From contig CAJULF010000039.1 in NCBI GenBank assembly GCA_910587135.1, forward strand, positions 1 to 26,284: a stretch of DNA of 26,284 bases, read 5' to 3'. Positions 6,880-14,781 of this stretch are shown here, piece by piece. Position 1 is the first letter of the stretch. Every line of letters starts with the position of its first letter. The translations under genes and the position numbers were made by a program. Under the pieces are notes generated by a model. The model saw nothing but the letters and a program-made list of their open reading frames with translations. It ran no database searches and was not told the origin of the DNA. The stretch is from an uncultured Oscillospiraceae bacterium. GTDB lineage: Bacteria > Bacillota > Clostridia > Oscillospirales > Ruminococcaceae.

Positions 6880-7977
6880 TTATCGTAACGAATTTTCGAT
6901 AATCGCATAAACCTCATCTGATGTTAACAATGTAGATACAGATACTTTGGAAACCGCTTCTTTTGTAAATTCACCGTCAAAATACATATCTGCTCCAAAT
7001 TCCGAGAACAGCTTCATCATTTTATCTGCGGAATCGTTTATACTGCCCTCAAATCCAAAGGCATTTTTAAAATAACACCGAATATCCGCATCATAGTATT
7101 TTGACATCGCTTTCAAGAACCTCGGGAAAAGGGTTGTAAGGCTTTTACGGTAAGGCGCGCCAAATAAAACCTCGGGAATAAATTCAAGTTCGTAAATATC
7201 ATACGCATAATTTTCTTTTTTCCCAAGTCCAAGTCTGCCTGAGGTAGCTATAGAAGCACCATAAAGTATCATGGCTCTTGCATCGGCATTGTGGGGTTCA
7301 TTTATAAGCTGTTTTGTTGCCTTTAAAACATTGCGTATAACAGAAATGCCAATGTCATATGAAACAGGGTTCTTGTCGCCAAGTGTTGAAGCAGAAAGCT
7401 GAACTAATGTTACAAGCCCCGTATATGCCGTCATTTCCTTATCAAGCGACATTGAATATTTGGGAACAAGGATAGCAACATCTGCGGGAATTCCGTATGC
7501 CGTGCCGAAATCGTTTGCTCGGCTGTCAGCGCAGACCGCTCCAAGTCCGTATTCCGATCCGCTCGACGGATATGTCGGCATCAAAATAAGCGGCAGCTTT
7601 TCAAGTTTATACGGATTCTTTTTTCCTTTAATGTAATCCCAAAGACCAACGGTATGAAGTGCGCCAAAGGCAATTAGCTTTGCGGCGTCCATAACGCTTG
7701 CGCCGCCTGCTCCTATAATCATTTCGATCTTCTGTTCCTTTACAAGCCGTATTCCTGTTTCAATAACGGACAGCTCCCGTGATGCGCTCCCCAGTTCAAA
7801 CAGCTTGCCGCCTGATGTCACCGAGTTTCTGATATCATAATAACAACCGTTCTTTTTGACTGACCCTCCGCCGTACACGAACAGTACGCTCTTGCCATGG
7901 GTAAGCTCTTTCAGATCCGTGGTCGGGTCGTTCCTCATCAAGAGCTTTGTGTCATTTCTCAATTGAAAGTCTTTCAT
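6880..7977 (-). CDS. Fe-ADH-family protein lacking all four metal ligands
   Basis: A 365-aa protein with full-length iron-containing alcohol dehydrogenase architecture: an N-terminal nucleotide fold with VYGGGSVKKNG and IGAGGASVMDAAK, a PSSGSEYG segment, and a helical C-terminal half. Aligned by spacing to the intact homologue at 12547-13701, the metal positions Asp193, His197, His266 and His280 correspond here to Val189, Gln193, Tyr262 and Tyr276. Both internal distances (73 and 14 residues) are conserved. The typical metal-dependent hydride transfer should therefore be lost. It may be a binding or sensor protein, or use another chemistry. The start at 7977 has GGAGG about 8 nt upstream. It is the first gene behind a LysR-type regulated promoter (8028-8093). 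Confidence 0.88.
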   Translation of the reverse strand: MKDFQLRNDTKLLMRNDPTTDLKELTHGKSVLFVYGGGSVKKNGCYYDIRNSVTSGGKLFELGSASRELSVIETGIRLVKEQKIEMIIGAGGASVMDAAKLIAFGALHTVGLWDYIKGKKNPYKLEKLPLILMPTYPSSGSEYGLGAVCADSRANDFGTAYGIPADVAILVPKYSMSLDKEMTAYTGLVTLVQLSASTLGDKNPVSYDIGISVIRNVLKATKQLINEPHNADARAMILYGASIATSGRLGLGKKENYAYDIYELEFIPEVLFGAPYRKSLTTLFPRFLKAMSKYYDADIRCYFKNAFGFEGSINDSADKMMKLFSEFGADMYFDGEFTKEAVSKVSVSTLLTSDEVYAIIENSLR

Positions 7978-8027
7978 AACGGTTTCCTCCATTTTTCAAA
8001 ATCTTGCTCCATATTTCGGGTAATTAT

Positions 8028-8093
8028 ATTATAACAGATATAAATGGGTTTTAGAAGTTACTCTTTGTACAACGGTATATACCTGAAGGTATA
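8028..8093 (-). promoter_or_regulatory. LysR-regulon-type promoter for the metal-less Fe-ADH gene
   Basis: On the minus strand the palindromic box TATACCTTCAGGTATA (8093-8078) overlaps the block GGTATATACC (8083-8074). ACTTC lies at 8058-8054, and exactly 20 nt later comes TATAAT (8033-8028). The normal -35 position reads TTCTAA, a poor TTGACA match, as expected of an activator-dependent promoter. Spacing equals that of the promoters at 9435-9500, 10475-10540 and 20753-20818. Control by the LysR protein at 9578 is inference. Confidence 0.75.
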
Positions 8094-8106
8094 AAGAAAA
8101 CAAAAA

Positions 8107-8128
8107 GACCGATGTTTTCACACCGATC
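8107..8128 (-). terminator. Terminator after the lipoprotein esterase gene
   Basis: Minus-strand GATCGGTGT (8128-8120) and ACATCGGTC (8115-8107) form a 9-bp stem with two G-U pairs and a GAAA loop, followed by TTTTTGTTTT. It lies 135 bp after the esterase stop and just upstream of the next regulated promoter, separating the two units. The 8129-8262 stretch holds nothing I recognise. Confidence 0.65.
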
Positions 8129-8262
8129 CTTTCGTTTTATAGGTAAGAGGTATTATGAAGATATCTTAATTTAAACAACCGAAACGCACACCAGAAATTC
8201 GTATCGAACATTTGATTTGCACCATCGTCAAATTTCCCGTCTGCCGCACAATATCCCCCTGC

Positions 8263-9405
8263 TTATTGATTTGTATTCCAGAACCACCGCAGCGCATTAT
8301 AAGTATACTCCATTGACGCTGTTCCGTTGTGAGAATATCCCTCTTTAATGCGGAATGTCAGATTGCCGTCCTTTTCGGTATCGGAATAGCGGAAACTGTC
8401 GTAATTCTGCATATTCTCTATCTGCTGTTCAAATGCCGAGGCTGCAAAGTCCTCTGTTCCCGTCATAGTGACAAGGAAGAAATCACTCCAGGCATACCCC
8501 GAATTCCTTACTATATCGTCCATATAGCTGCCATCAGTTGTAATACTGCCGCTTGACGGTGCGAAGTATCGGAAATAATCAAGACAATACTCAAATGTCC
8601 GCCATGTTGTGACAGAGCCCATCGAAAAGCCTCCGAACCCTCGGTGATCGCGTGCGGCGATCAAATCCTCCGCGGAAACGCTGTCCGCATAAGAACTGTA
8701 CTTCCCCTCGACTGCAGGTATGAGGTCGTTTATCAGTTCGTTGTGATAATTTCTCGTAAGTTGAAGCGCAAGGCTGTAGCTTGCGCTGTCCTCGCCGCTC
8801 GTGTTGTTGTAAGTAGGACAGACCACTATCAGCGGAGGAATTTTGCCTTCCGAAATGGCATTATCAAGCACGTTCTTCATAATTGACGGAGCCTCGGGAG
8901 TTCCAAGAGTAGTTGTTTCATTGCTCCAACCGCCGTGCATAAGGTAGAACACATTGTATTTCTCCCGTTCGTTATAACCGTATGGCAGATACACCACCGC
9001 GCGCTTTTGAAGCTCATGCGTTTTTTCTGCATAAGAAAAGGATTCGTAGGTGGTGTAATTGAGGTCAACAAGCGTTCCCTTCTCCTGAGCGGTGTTAAAA
9101 AATTCATGCGGAATTTCCTCTAAGTCCTTTGGGAATGTTTTAGGTGAAAGCAGTTCCTCGTATCCGATAATATCACCACTTTCCGAAGTATTCCCGCTTT
9201 CGGCGGAACTTATTGTCGTTTCATCTTTAGCCGCATTACCGATTGAGCTTTCACGGTCGGTACTTTCTGAATTATTTAACGATGAACTGCTTTCCTCGGA
9301 TAATGAATTATTTACACCGGTGCTTGTTGTTGCCGCGCTGTTTGAACAGCCGCAGATCGCTGTGGCAAGCAATAGGGGTATCATCCCTTTAACGACGTGT
9401 TTCAT
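8263..9405 (-). CDS. Lipoprotein esterase, feruloyl/acetyl-xylan esterase-like
   Basis: A 380-aa exported lipoprotein. A basic start and hydrophobic core lead to lipobox ICGC with Cys20 as the lipid-modified residue, followed by a Ser-rich linker to about residue 80. The rest is an alpha/beta hydrolase of the esterase-D/CE1-like group. It has VVYLPYGYNEREKYNVFYLMHGG (oxyanion region, 157-159), the nucleophile elbow GGFSMGS with Ser261, a candidate acid at Asp319 (TGTEDF) and His359 (YSHNG). This resembles esterases that release ferulate or acetate from plant xylan, but the substrate cannot be read from sequence. It acts outside the membrane. GAGGTG precedes the ATG. It is transcribed divergently from the LysR gene through a 66-bp regulated promoter. 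Confidence 0.88.
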   Translation of the reverse strand: MKHVVKGMIPLLLATAICGCSNSAATTSTGVNNSLSEESSSSLNNSESTDRESSIGNAAKDETTISSAESGNTSESGDIIGYEELLSPKTFPKDLEEIPHEFFNTAQEKGTLVDLNYTTYESFSYAEKTHELQKRAVVYLPYGYNEREKYNVFYLMHGGWSNETTTLGTPEAPSIMKNVLDNAISEGKIPPLIVVCPTYNNTSGEDSASYSLALQLTRNYHNELINDLIPAVEGKYSSYADSVSAEDLIAARDHRGFGGFSMGSVTTWRTFEYCLDYFRYFAPSSGSITTDGSYMDDIVRNSGYAWSDFFLVTMTGTEDFAASAFEQQIENMQNYDSFRYSDTEKDGNLTFRIKEGYSHNGTASMEYTYNALRWFWNTNQ

Positions 9406-9434
9406 AAAATCACCTCAATGTTTCTTTGATATTT

Positions 9435-9500
9435 ATTATACCGTATTTTCAAGAAAATGAGAAGTTCATAAAAGTTATAGAGTTTATACTTTTGACTTAA
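9435..9500 (-). promoter_or_regulatory. LysR-regulon-type promoter for the esterase, divergent from lysR
   Basis: On the minus strand the weakly palindromic TTAAGTCAAAAGTATA (9500-9485) overlaps AGTATAAACT (9490-9481). ACTTC lies at 9465-9461, and exactly 20 nt later TATAAT (9440-9435). The -35 position is TTCTCA. The esterase start codon is 30 nt beyond the -10 box. The box lies directly next to the divergent LysR-gene promoter, a classic arrangement in which a LysR protein controls its neighbour and may also affect its own synthesis. Confidence 0.72.
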
Positions 9501-9505
9501 TACTC

Positions 9506-9534
9506 TTGACAATTTGTAAAAAATATATTATAAT
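9506..9534 (+). promoter_or_regulatory. Sigma-A promoter of the LysR gene
   Basis: TTGACA (9506-9511), a 17-nt spacer and TATAAT (9529-9534) are all perfect. This is a strong constitutive-looking promoter, in contrast to the weak -35 regions of the four regulated promoters. The start codon follows at 9578. Confidence 0.85.
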
Positions 9535-9577
9535 AGTATATATAAGTTGCTCAAAAGCCTGTTGAAAGGAGCGAGCC

Positions 9578-10477
9578 ATGTATAATCCGCAGCTTGAAAC
9601 ATTTTTGAGAGTAGCCGACGCGGGCAGCTTCAACAAAGCCGCCGAGGAGATGTACATTACTCCGACGGCGGTAATTAAGCAGATCAATCTTCTCGAAAGC
9701 TCACTTGACGTGAAGCTGTTTGAGCGTACACACCGCGGACTCACGCTCACGCAGGCGGGGAAGTCGCTCTATCAGGACGCGAAATATATTATTAAATACT
9801 GCGAGGAGTCTGTTCTGCGCGCGAAAAACGCTATGCAGTCCGACAGCAGTCTTATCCGGATAGGAACGTCACCAATGACTCCCGCACAGCTTCTTGTGCA
9901 GCTCTGGGGGAAAATACAGGTGTATTGCCCAAACTTGAAATTTGAGCTTGTGCCGTTTGAGAACACTCCCGAAAACGCACGTGAAATACTCGGAAATCTT
10001 GGAAAAAACATTGATGTTGTGGGCGGCATCTTCGACGAGGCAATGCTTAATCTGCGAAGCTGCTCGGGATTGGAATTGTCGCGTGAGCCGTTTTGCTGTG
10101 CGGTTTCTGTGCATCACAGGCTTGCCGGAAAGGACAAACTCTCCATTGATGATCTGTACGGTGAAAACCTGCTTTTGATGAAGAGGAATTGGAGCAGCTA
10201 TGTTGACCGTCTGCGCGATGAGATATGGAAAAATCACAGTCAAATAAATATCGTGGACTTCGATTTTTATAACATGAGTATTTTTAACCGCTGTGAAAAC
10301 AGCAATGACGTTCTGCTTGCCATTGCGGGTTGGGCGAATGTTCACCCGCTGCTTAAGGTCATTCCCGTGGATTGGGATTATAGCATTCCCTATGGGTTAT
10401 TGCATTCGCCAAAGCCCTCCGCGACAGTTAAAGAGTTTCTGCGTGCGGCGAAAAAAGCGGTAACGAGCCAACTGTAA
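9578..10477 (+). CDS. LysR-family transcriptional regulator
   Basis: A 299-aa cytosolic regulator. Residues 1-60 are the canonical LysR winged helix-turn-helix (LETFLRVADAGSFNKAAEEM, TPTAVIKQINLLES, LFERTHRGLTLTQAG). A linker helix and an effector-binding domain (about 92-295) follow. Length is normal for the family. AAAGGAG lies 7 nt before the ATG. The gene sits between the divergent esterase and the long plus-strand operon, and its stop codon overlaps the operator of the next promoter. It is the obvious candidate to bind the four identical-spacing boxes found upstream of both minus-strand units and both plus-strand operons. The inducer is unknown; a small aromatic or carbonyl compound would fit the enzymes. 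Confidence 0.95.
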   Translation: MYNPQLETFLRVADAGSFNKAAEEMYITPTAVIKQINLLESSLDVKLFERTHRGLTLTQAGKSLYQDAKYIIKYCEESVLRAKNAMQSDSSLIRIGTSPMTPAQLLVQLWGKIQVYCPNLKFELVPFENTPENAREILGNLGKNIDVVGGIFDEAMLNLRSCSGLELSREPFCCAVSVHHRLAGKDKLSIDDLYGENLLLMKRNWSSYVDRLRDEIWKNHSQINIVDFDFYNMSIFNRCENSNDVLLAIAGWANVHPLLKVIPVDWDYSIPYGLLHSPKPSATVKEFLRAAKKAVTSQL

Positions 10478-10540
10478 ACTTCAAGGTATAAACTTATAAA
10501 CCAAAAGAGACTTCCATTGGAGGTCTTTTTTGTTTATAAT
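10475..10540 (+). promoter_or_regulatory. LysR-regulon-type promoter of the long redox operon
   Basis: TAAACTTCAAGGTATA (10475-10490) begins inside the LysR stop codon and overlaps GGTATAAACT (10485-10494), itself half of an imperfect palindrome GGTATAAACTTATAAACC. ACTTC lies at 10510-10514 and TATAAT at 10535-10540, exactly 20 nt later. The -35 position is TTCCAT. Layout and spacing match the other three copies. It drives the genes from 10562 to 20671. Confidence 0.78.
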
Positions 10541-10561
10541 AGAGAAAAAGGAGCGGTGAAA

Positions 10562-11764
10562 ATGAATAAATTGGCGGCTTTATCGGCTATGATCATAATG
10601 CTCTGTGCGGTTGGGTGCAATTCGGATACACAACCGAGCCCATCAGACAGCGTGAGTACGGCGGAGAGCACTTCGGCAAGCATGGAACAAGGCGGCTCGG
10701 AGAACTCATCGTCAGATTCCGGATCGCGTAGTGAGGACGCGGGAAATTCCGCCGGAGACAAAACGCAGCAGAGTATGAGTGAGATATCAAGCAGTATTGG
10801 AAGCGAAGAAAGCACCAAACCCGTGACCACGGAAAGCAAGCCTAATATTCCACCCGAAACAGCTACGGAGGAGGTAATCGGTACCGTGATAACAAGCGAA
10901 CCGTATACGCGCGATACACGGATTTCGGACGTGATCAGCGATCCTGTTTTCGGCAATTACGGCAGGCTTATTTTCCCTGTAGACGAGGGATATTACAGCG
11001 GTGCTACCCTCGGAGAGCTGCGGTTAACTTGGTACAATAACATCGATCCAGACAAAACTGTTGAGATTGCAAATTATATGCGCTCCCATGCGGCAATGGG
11101 CGATGTGATATTCTATGACATTTATTCCGAAGCGGAGAAAGCGACAGACCCTTGGAAAAATGATACGGGTTTGTTCTTCTTCAAAGGCAATTCGGGAGAG
11201 AAATTCGCAGTTTGCAGCGCGGGAGGAGGATTTGCGTATGTTGGGGCTATGCAGGACAGCTTTCCTCATGCTTTGGAGCTGTCAAAGCGCGGCTATAACG
11301 CATTTGCGGTTATCTACCGTCCCGGGGCTCAAACCGCTTGTGAAGACTTGTCAAGGGCGATAGCATTTATTTTTGAACACGCAGATGAGCTTGAGGTTGA
11401 TACCGACTGCTACTCGCTGTGGGGCGGTTCGGCGGGAGCAAGGATGTCCGCATGGGTAGGCTCCTACGGTGTGGAGGGATTTGGTGAGCGAACTCTTCCT
11501 CATGCAGGAGCGGTGATAATGCAGTATACGGGTTTCAGCGAATATTCCGATAACGATCCGCCGACCTATGTTTGCGTCGGCGACAGCGACGGGATTGCGA
11601 ACTGGCGTACAATGAAAGCTCGTCTGGATAATATGAGCGCCCTCGGAATTGATACCGAATTTCACGTTTACGAGGGACTTCGGCACGGTTTCGGGATAGG
11701 AACGGGAACAGTTGCAGAGGGTTGGCTTGGCGACGCGGTGAAATTCTGGGAAAAGCAGTTTTAA
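10562..11764 (+). CDS. Lipoprotein alpha/beta hydrolase (acetyl esterase-like)
   Basis: A 400-aa exported lipoprotein: signal segment MNKLAALSAMIIMLCAVGC with Cys19 as the anchor, a Ser/Glu-rich linker to about residue 105, and an alpha/beta hydrolase from about 190. Visible features are AGGGFAYVG (oxyanion region, 220-227), LWGGSAGARMSAW with nucleophile Ser290, a candidate acid in VGDSDG (Asp341 or Asp343) and His375 in GLRHGFG. This is the pattern of small carboxylesterases and acetyl-xylan esterase-like lipases. The start was set at 10562, after AAAGGAG, rather than at an earlier in-frame ATG that lies on the promoter. It is the first gene of the operon. Substrate unknown. Confidence 0.87.
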   Translation: MNKLAALSAMIIMLCAVGCNSDTQPSPSDSVSTAESTSASMEQGGSENSSSDSGSRSEDAGNSAGDKTQQSMSEISSSIGSEESTKPVTTESKPNIPPETATEEVIGTVITSEPYTRDTRISDVISDPVFGNYGRLIFPVDEGYYSGATLGELRLTWYNNIDPDKTVEIANYMRSHAAMGDVIFYDIYSEAEKATDPWKNDTGLFFFKGNSGEKFAVCSAGGGFAYVGAMQDSFPHALELSKRGYNAFAVIYRPGAQTACEDLSRAIAFIFEHADELEVDTDCYSLWGGSAGARMSAWVGSYGVEGFGERTLPHAGAVIMQYTGFSEYSDNDPPTYVCVGDSDGIANWRTMKARLDNMSALGIDTEFHVYEGLRHGFGIGTGTVAEGWLGDAVKFWEKQF

Positions 11765-11780
11765 AATAGGAGGATTTTTT

Positions 11781-12536
11781 ATGGAAAAGCAGACAGCGGG
11801 CAGAAATCAACTTGGAGAATTTGCTCCAAAATTTGCGGAATTAAATGACGATATTCTTTTTGGTGAGGTATGGAGCAGAGAGGACAAACTCTCGTTGCGT
11901 GACCGTTCGCTTGTGACAGTTGTGGCACTGATGTCGCAAGGGTTGACAGACGCCTCGTTTCAACATCATTTAACGAACGCAAAAGCCAATGGGATTACCA
12001 AGGATGAAATTGCGGAAATTCTCACTCACGCTGCATTTTACGCGGGTTGGCCTAAAGCGTGGGCAGCCTTCAGAATGGCAAAGGAAATCTGGAATGAAGA
12101 AGATTGCTCCGCGGCGGACGCAAAGGGCGCTCATGCGAAAAGAATGCTCTTTCCAATCGGAGAGCCTAATGACGGGTTCGCAAAATATTTTGTCGGACAA
12201 AGCTATTTAGCACCGCTTTGCACGGAAAATCTCGGCATCTGCAACGTCACATTCGAGCCGAAATGTCGCAATAATTGGCATATTCACAAGGCAGCGTCGG
12301 GCGGCGGTCAGATACTCATTTGCGTGGCCGGCAGAGGTTATTATCAGGAGTGGGGAAAGTCTGTGCGCCGGCTGTTCCCCGGCGATATCGTAAATATCCC
12401 CGCAGGTGTGAAGCATTGGCACGGTGCAGTTCAAAACAGTTGGTTTTCACACATCTCGATAGAAGTTCCGGGAACAGATACATCTACTGAATGGTTTGAT
12501 CCGGTTGACAAAGATGACTATAATTCTTTAAAATAA
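11781..12536 (+). CDS. Carboxymuconolactone decarboxylase-like and cupin fusion
   Basis: A 251-aa cytosolic protein with two domains. Residues 15-105 match the carboxymuconolactone decarboxylase family (LRDRSLVTVVALMSQG, HHLTNAKANGITKDEIAEIL, AAFYAGWPKAWAA). It lacks the CxxC of AhpD-type peroxidases. Residues 135-230 are a cupin barrel with NNWHIHK (His167, His169), a Gln at the usual Glu position (Gln177) and PGDIVNIPAGVKHWHG supplying the last His. Such fusions are common beside aldo-keto reductases and flavodoxins in gut bacteria, but the reaction is not established. It starts 17 nt after the esterase stop, with TAGGAGG. It may isomerise, decarboxylate or detoxify a small organic acid or quinone. 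Confidence 0.87.
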   Translation: MEKQTAGRNQLGEFAPKFAELNDDILFGEVWSREDKLSLRDRSLVTVVALMSQGLTDASFQHHLTNAKANGITKDEIAEILTHAAFYAGWPKAWAAFRMAKEIWNEEDCSAADAKGAHAKRMLFPIGEPNDGFAKYFVGQSYLAPLCTENLGICNVTFEPKCRNNWHIHKAASGGGQILICVAGRGYYQEWGKSVRRLFPGDIVNIPAGVKHWHGAVQNSWFSHISIEVPGTDTSTEWFDPVDKDDYNSLK

Positions 12537-12546
12537 GGAGAAAGTT

Positions 12547-13701
12547 ATGAATAATTTTATTTACGAAAACAAGACAAAGGTTTACTTCGGCAAAGGCGGT
12601 GTCAAGGAATATCTCGGCTGTCTGCTGAAAAATTACAATACCGTTATGTTAGCTTACGGCAGCGGTTCAATAAAAAAGAACGGTGTTTACAACGAGATTA
12701 CCGGAATATTAAATTCCATGGAAAAAACCGTTGTGGAGTTTTCGGGAATTATGCCCAATCCGACTTACGCAAAGGTGCGGGAGGGCGCGAAGCTTGCCCG
12801 TGAGAATAACGTTGACTTCATTCTTGCGGTCGGCGGCGGTTCGGTTATCGACTGCTGCAAGATCGTTTCCGCACAGGCGAAGATCGACGAAGATATTTGG
12901 GAAAACGAGATTGTCAAGAAAAAATTCCCGACCGAATTTATTCCTATGGGTGTGGTAGTGACGGCGTCGGGGACGGGTTCGGAAATGAATGCGGGCGCGG
13001 TTATTACCAACGAGACGGAAAAGATAAAGTGCGGACTTTTCGGAGCACAGGCGAATTTCGCATTCCTCGACCCTATGTACACGATGTCCGTGCCGTTTGA
13101 GCAAGTGATATCGGGAGCGTTCGATACGCTTTCTCACGCGATGGAAACATATTTCGGCAAACCGTCCGCAAACAACCTATCTGACGATATTAACGAAGCC
13201 GTGATGCGCGGCGTTATAAGAAATATGCGCATTCTTATTACGGATCACGAGAATTACAATGCGCGGAGCGAACTGATGTGGGCAAGCTCTATGGCAGAAA
13301 ACGGTATTCTGAAGATCGGCAAAATTACGGATTTTCAAGCGCATCAGATCGAGCATCAGCTCGGTGCGTATACAGATTGCAATCACGGGAAAGGGCTGGC
13401 TGTCATTCACCCTGTTCTGTACCGTCACATTTATAAGGACGGAATAGAAAGATTCGCCAGATTTGCGAAGAACGTCTGGGGTATCTACGATAAAAAATCC
13501 GACGAGGAAACGGCTCTCGCAGGAATAAACGCGCTTGAAAATTTTATTAAAGAGGTCGGGCTGCCGACAAGCTTTTCGCAGATGGGAATTCCCGAAAACA
13601 CTGATTATAAGTCTATTGCCGACAGCACAAATATAACGGCGGGGTGCTGCAAAAAGCTGACTGCGGATGAAATATTTGACATTCTTAAGGAGTGCGTATG
13701 A
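12547..13701 (+). CDS. Iron-containing alcohol dehydrogenase (metal site intact)
   Basis: A 384-aa cytosolic NAD(P)-dependent dehydrogenase of the Fe-ADH family (butanol dehydrogenase/YqhD-like). It carries LAYGSGSIKKNG and AVGGGSVIDCCK for the nucleotide, and TASGTGSEMN. The four metal ligands are in family positions: Asp193 and His197 in GAFDTLSHAMETYFG, His266 in FQAHQIEH, and His280 in DCNHGKGLAVIHP. It would interconvert aldehydes and alcohols. It is preceded by AAGGAG after a 10-nt gap, and its stop overlaps the next start as ATGA, so it is translationally coupled. It is the active counterpart of the ligand-less homologue at 6880-7977 in the same putative regulon. Confidence 0.93.
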   Translation: MNNFIYENKTKVYFGKGGVKEYLGCLLKNYNTVMLAYGSGSIKKNGVYNEITGILNSMEKTVVEFSGIMPNPTYAKVREGAKLARENNVDFILAVGGGSVIDCCKIVSAQAKIDEDIWENEIVKKKFPTEFIPMGVVVTASGTGSEMNAGAVITNETEKIKCGLFGAQANFAFLDPMYTMSVPFEQVISGAFDTLSHAMETYFGKPSANNLSDDINEAVMRGVIRNMRILITDHENYNARSELMWASSMAENGILKIGKITDFQAHQIEHQLGAYTDCNHGKGLAVIHPVLYRHIYKDGIERFARFAKNVWGIYDKKSDEETALAGINALENFIKEVGLPTSFSQMGIPENTDYKSIADSTNITAGCCKKLTADEIFDILKECV

Positions 13702-14195
13702 AAAAACGAGCGCTTATCAGTGTGCTTGCAGTGGTTATATTTGGCGTAACGGGCTGCGCCGCTTATTCGGGTTCAAGCGGAACGGCAAAAAACACGCCGC
13801 CTCCGGAGCAGCCTATATTGACCGAGATAACGGTAACAGCGGGAGATGCAGTGCTTGACGGCGTACTTTTTGACAATTACACTGCAAGACAATTTGCGGA
13901 TATGCTGCCGCTGACAAGTGAGCTATGGAATCCCGCTGACGGCTATGCGAAAGCGTTTGATCTCCCCTCGCAAATTCCTGATGAGGACGAACGGACAAGA
14001 AGCTGCGAGCTTGGCAGCCTCGCTTATTGGTTTGAGGGTCCGTCAATTGCAATAATCCATAACGATAACAGGGAGCAAACTGTGGTTTCTGTTGTACCTA
14101 TCGGAAAGATAACCTCGGACGTCGGTATGTTTTTTAGTTACGGAAACAACAATGAAACGATCACTATTGAAAAAAAGGAGAGTGAAACATCATGA
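13698..14195 (+). CDS. Cyclophilin-like-fold lipoprotein
   Basis: A 165-aa exported lipoprotein: MKKRALISVLAVVIFGVTGC with Cys20 as the lipid anchor, a short linker, and a compact beta-rich domain. The motifs are ITVTAGDAVLDGVLFDNYTA, a LPLTSELWN segment, and SLAYWFEGPSIAIIHNDN followed by GKITSDVGMFFSYGNN. This fits the small bacterial cyclophilin-like family (TM1367 type), often found beside flavodoxins and aldo-keto reductases. No isomerase activity is assured. ATG 13698 was chosen (AAGGAG, ATGA overlap with the dehydrogenase) over a GTG two codons earlier. Its stop overlaps the next start as ATGA. It may chaperone or bind a cofactor for the exported flavodoxins; that is inference. Confidence 0.75.
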   Translation: MKKRALISVLAVVIFGVTGCAAYSGSSGTAKNTPPPEQPILTEITVTAGDAVLDGVLFDNYTARQFADMLPLTSELWNPADGYAKAFDLPSQIPDEDERTRSCELGSLAYWFEGPSIAIIHNDNREQTVVSVVPIGKITSDVGMFFSYGNNNETITIEKKESETS

Positions 14196-14758
14196 AAAGG
14201 CTGTTTGTGATAATTTTATGCGCAGCTTTAGCACTCGGGCTTGTCGGATGCAAATCGGATAAGATCGAGGACGCAGGCAAAGTTCTTGTCGTATATTTTT
14301 CCGCATCCGGCAACACCAAAACCGCTGCGGAGCTGATCGCGGCGCAGACGAACGGCGATCTGTTTGAAATCGTTCCCAAAGACCCGTATACATCGGAGGA
14401 TTTGAATTGGAATGACAAGGACAGCCGTGTTTGTTACGAGCACGACAATCCCGATGCGCGTGAGATCGAGCTTGAATCCACAAGCGTTACCGATTGGGAA
14501 AGCTACGACACGGTTTTCATAGGCTATCCTATATGGTGGCAGATCGCCGCATGGCCTGTGGACGGTTTTGTCAAAGCAAACGATTTTTCGGGCAAGACAG
14601 TAGTTCCGTTTTGCACATCGTCAAGCTCCGGACTTGGCAGCAGCGGAAAGCTGCTTGCCGACGAGACCGGTTCGGGCAATTGGCTCGACGGACATCGGTT
14701 CGCTTCACGTCCGTCCGAATCCGATGTCAGCGAATGGCTGAAAGATTTGGGATTTTGA
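14192..14758 (+). CDS. Flavodoxin-domain lipoprotein (short linker)
   Basis: A 188-aa lipoprotein anchored at Cys20 (LGLVGC), with a flavodoxin domain following almost directly. LVVYFSASGNTKTAAEL (34-50) is a good FMN phosphate loop, FEIVPKDPYTSEDLNW and YDTVFIGYPIWWQIAAWPV surround the isoalloxazine pocket, and PFCTSSSSGLGSSG is the last flavin loop. This is the Flavodoxin_4-like type. It should carry FMN as a one- or two-electron shuttle, but on the outside of the membrane. It is very similar over its whole domain to the dockerin-flavodoxin at 23402-24208, pointing to a duplication with a changed anchor. Coupled to the preceding gene by an ATGA overlap. Confidence 0.88.
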   Translation: MKRLFVIILCAALALGLVGCKSDKIEDAGKVLVVYFSASGNTKTAAELIAAQTNGDLFEIVPKDPYTSEDLNWNDKDSRVCYEHDNPDAREIELESTSVTDWESYDTVFIGYPIWWQIAAWPVDGFVKANDFSGKTVVPFCTSSSSGLGSSGKLLADETGSGNWLDGHRFASRPSESDVSEWLKDLGF

Positions 14759-14781
14759 TTATTTGAGAGGAGATAATAACT

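Noticed and set aside
8129..8262. An open stretch in frame with the esterase beyond its TAA stop, about 45 codons.
   Set aside because: The esterase already has a complete domain ending at a normal position, and the extension has no recognisable motif; chance is the simplest explanation.
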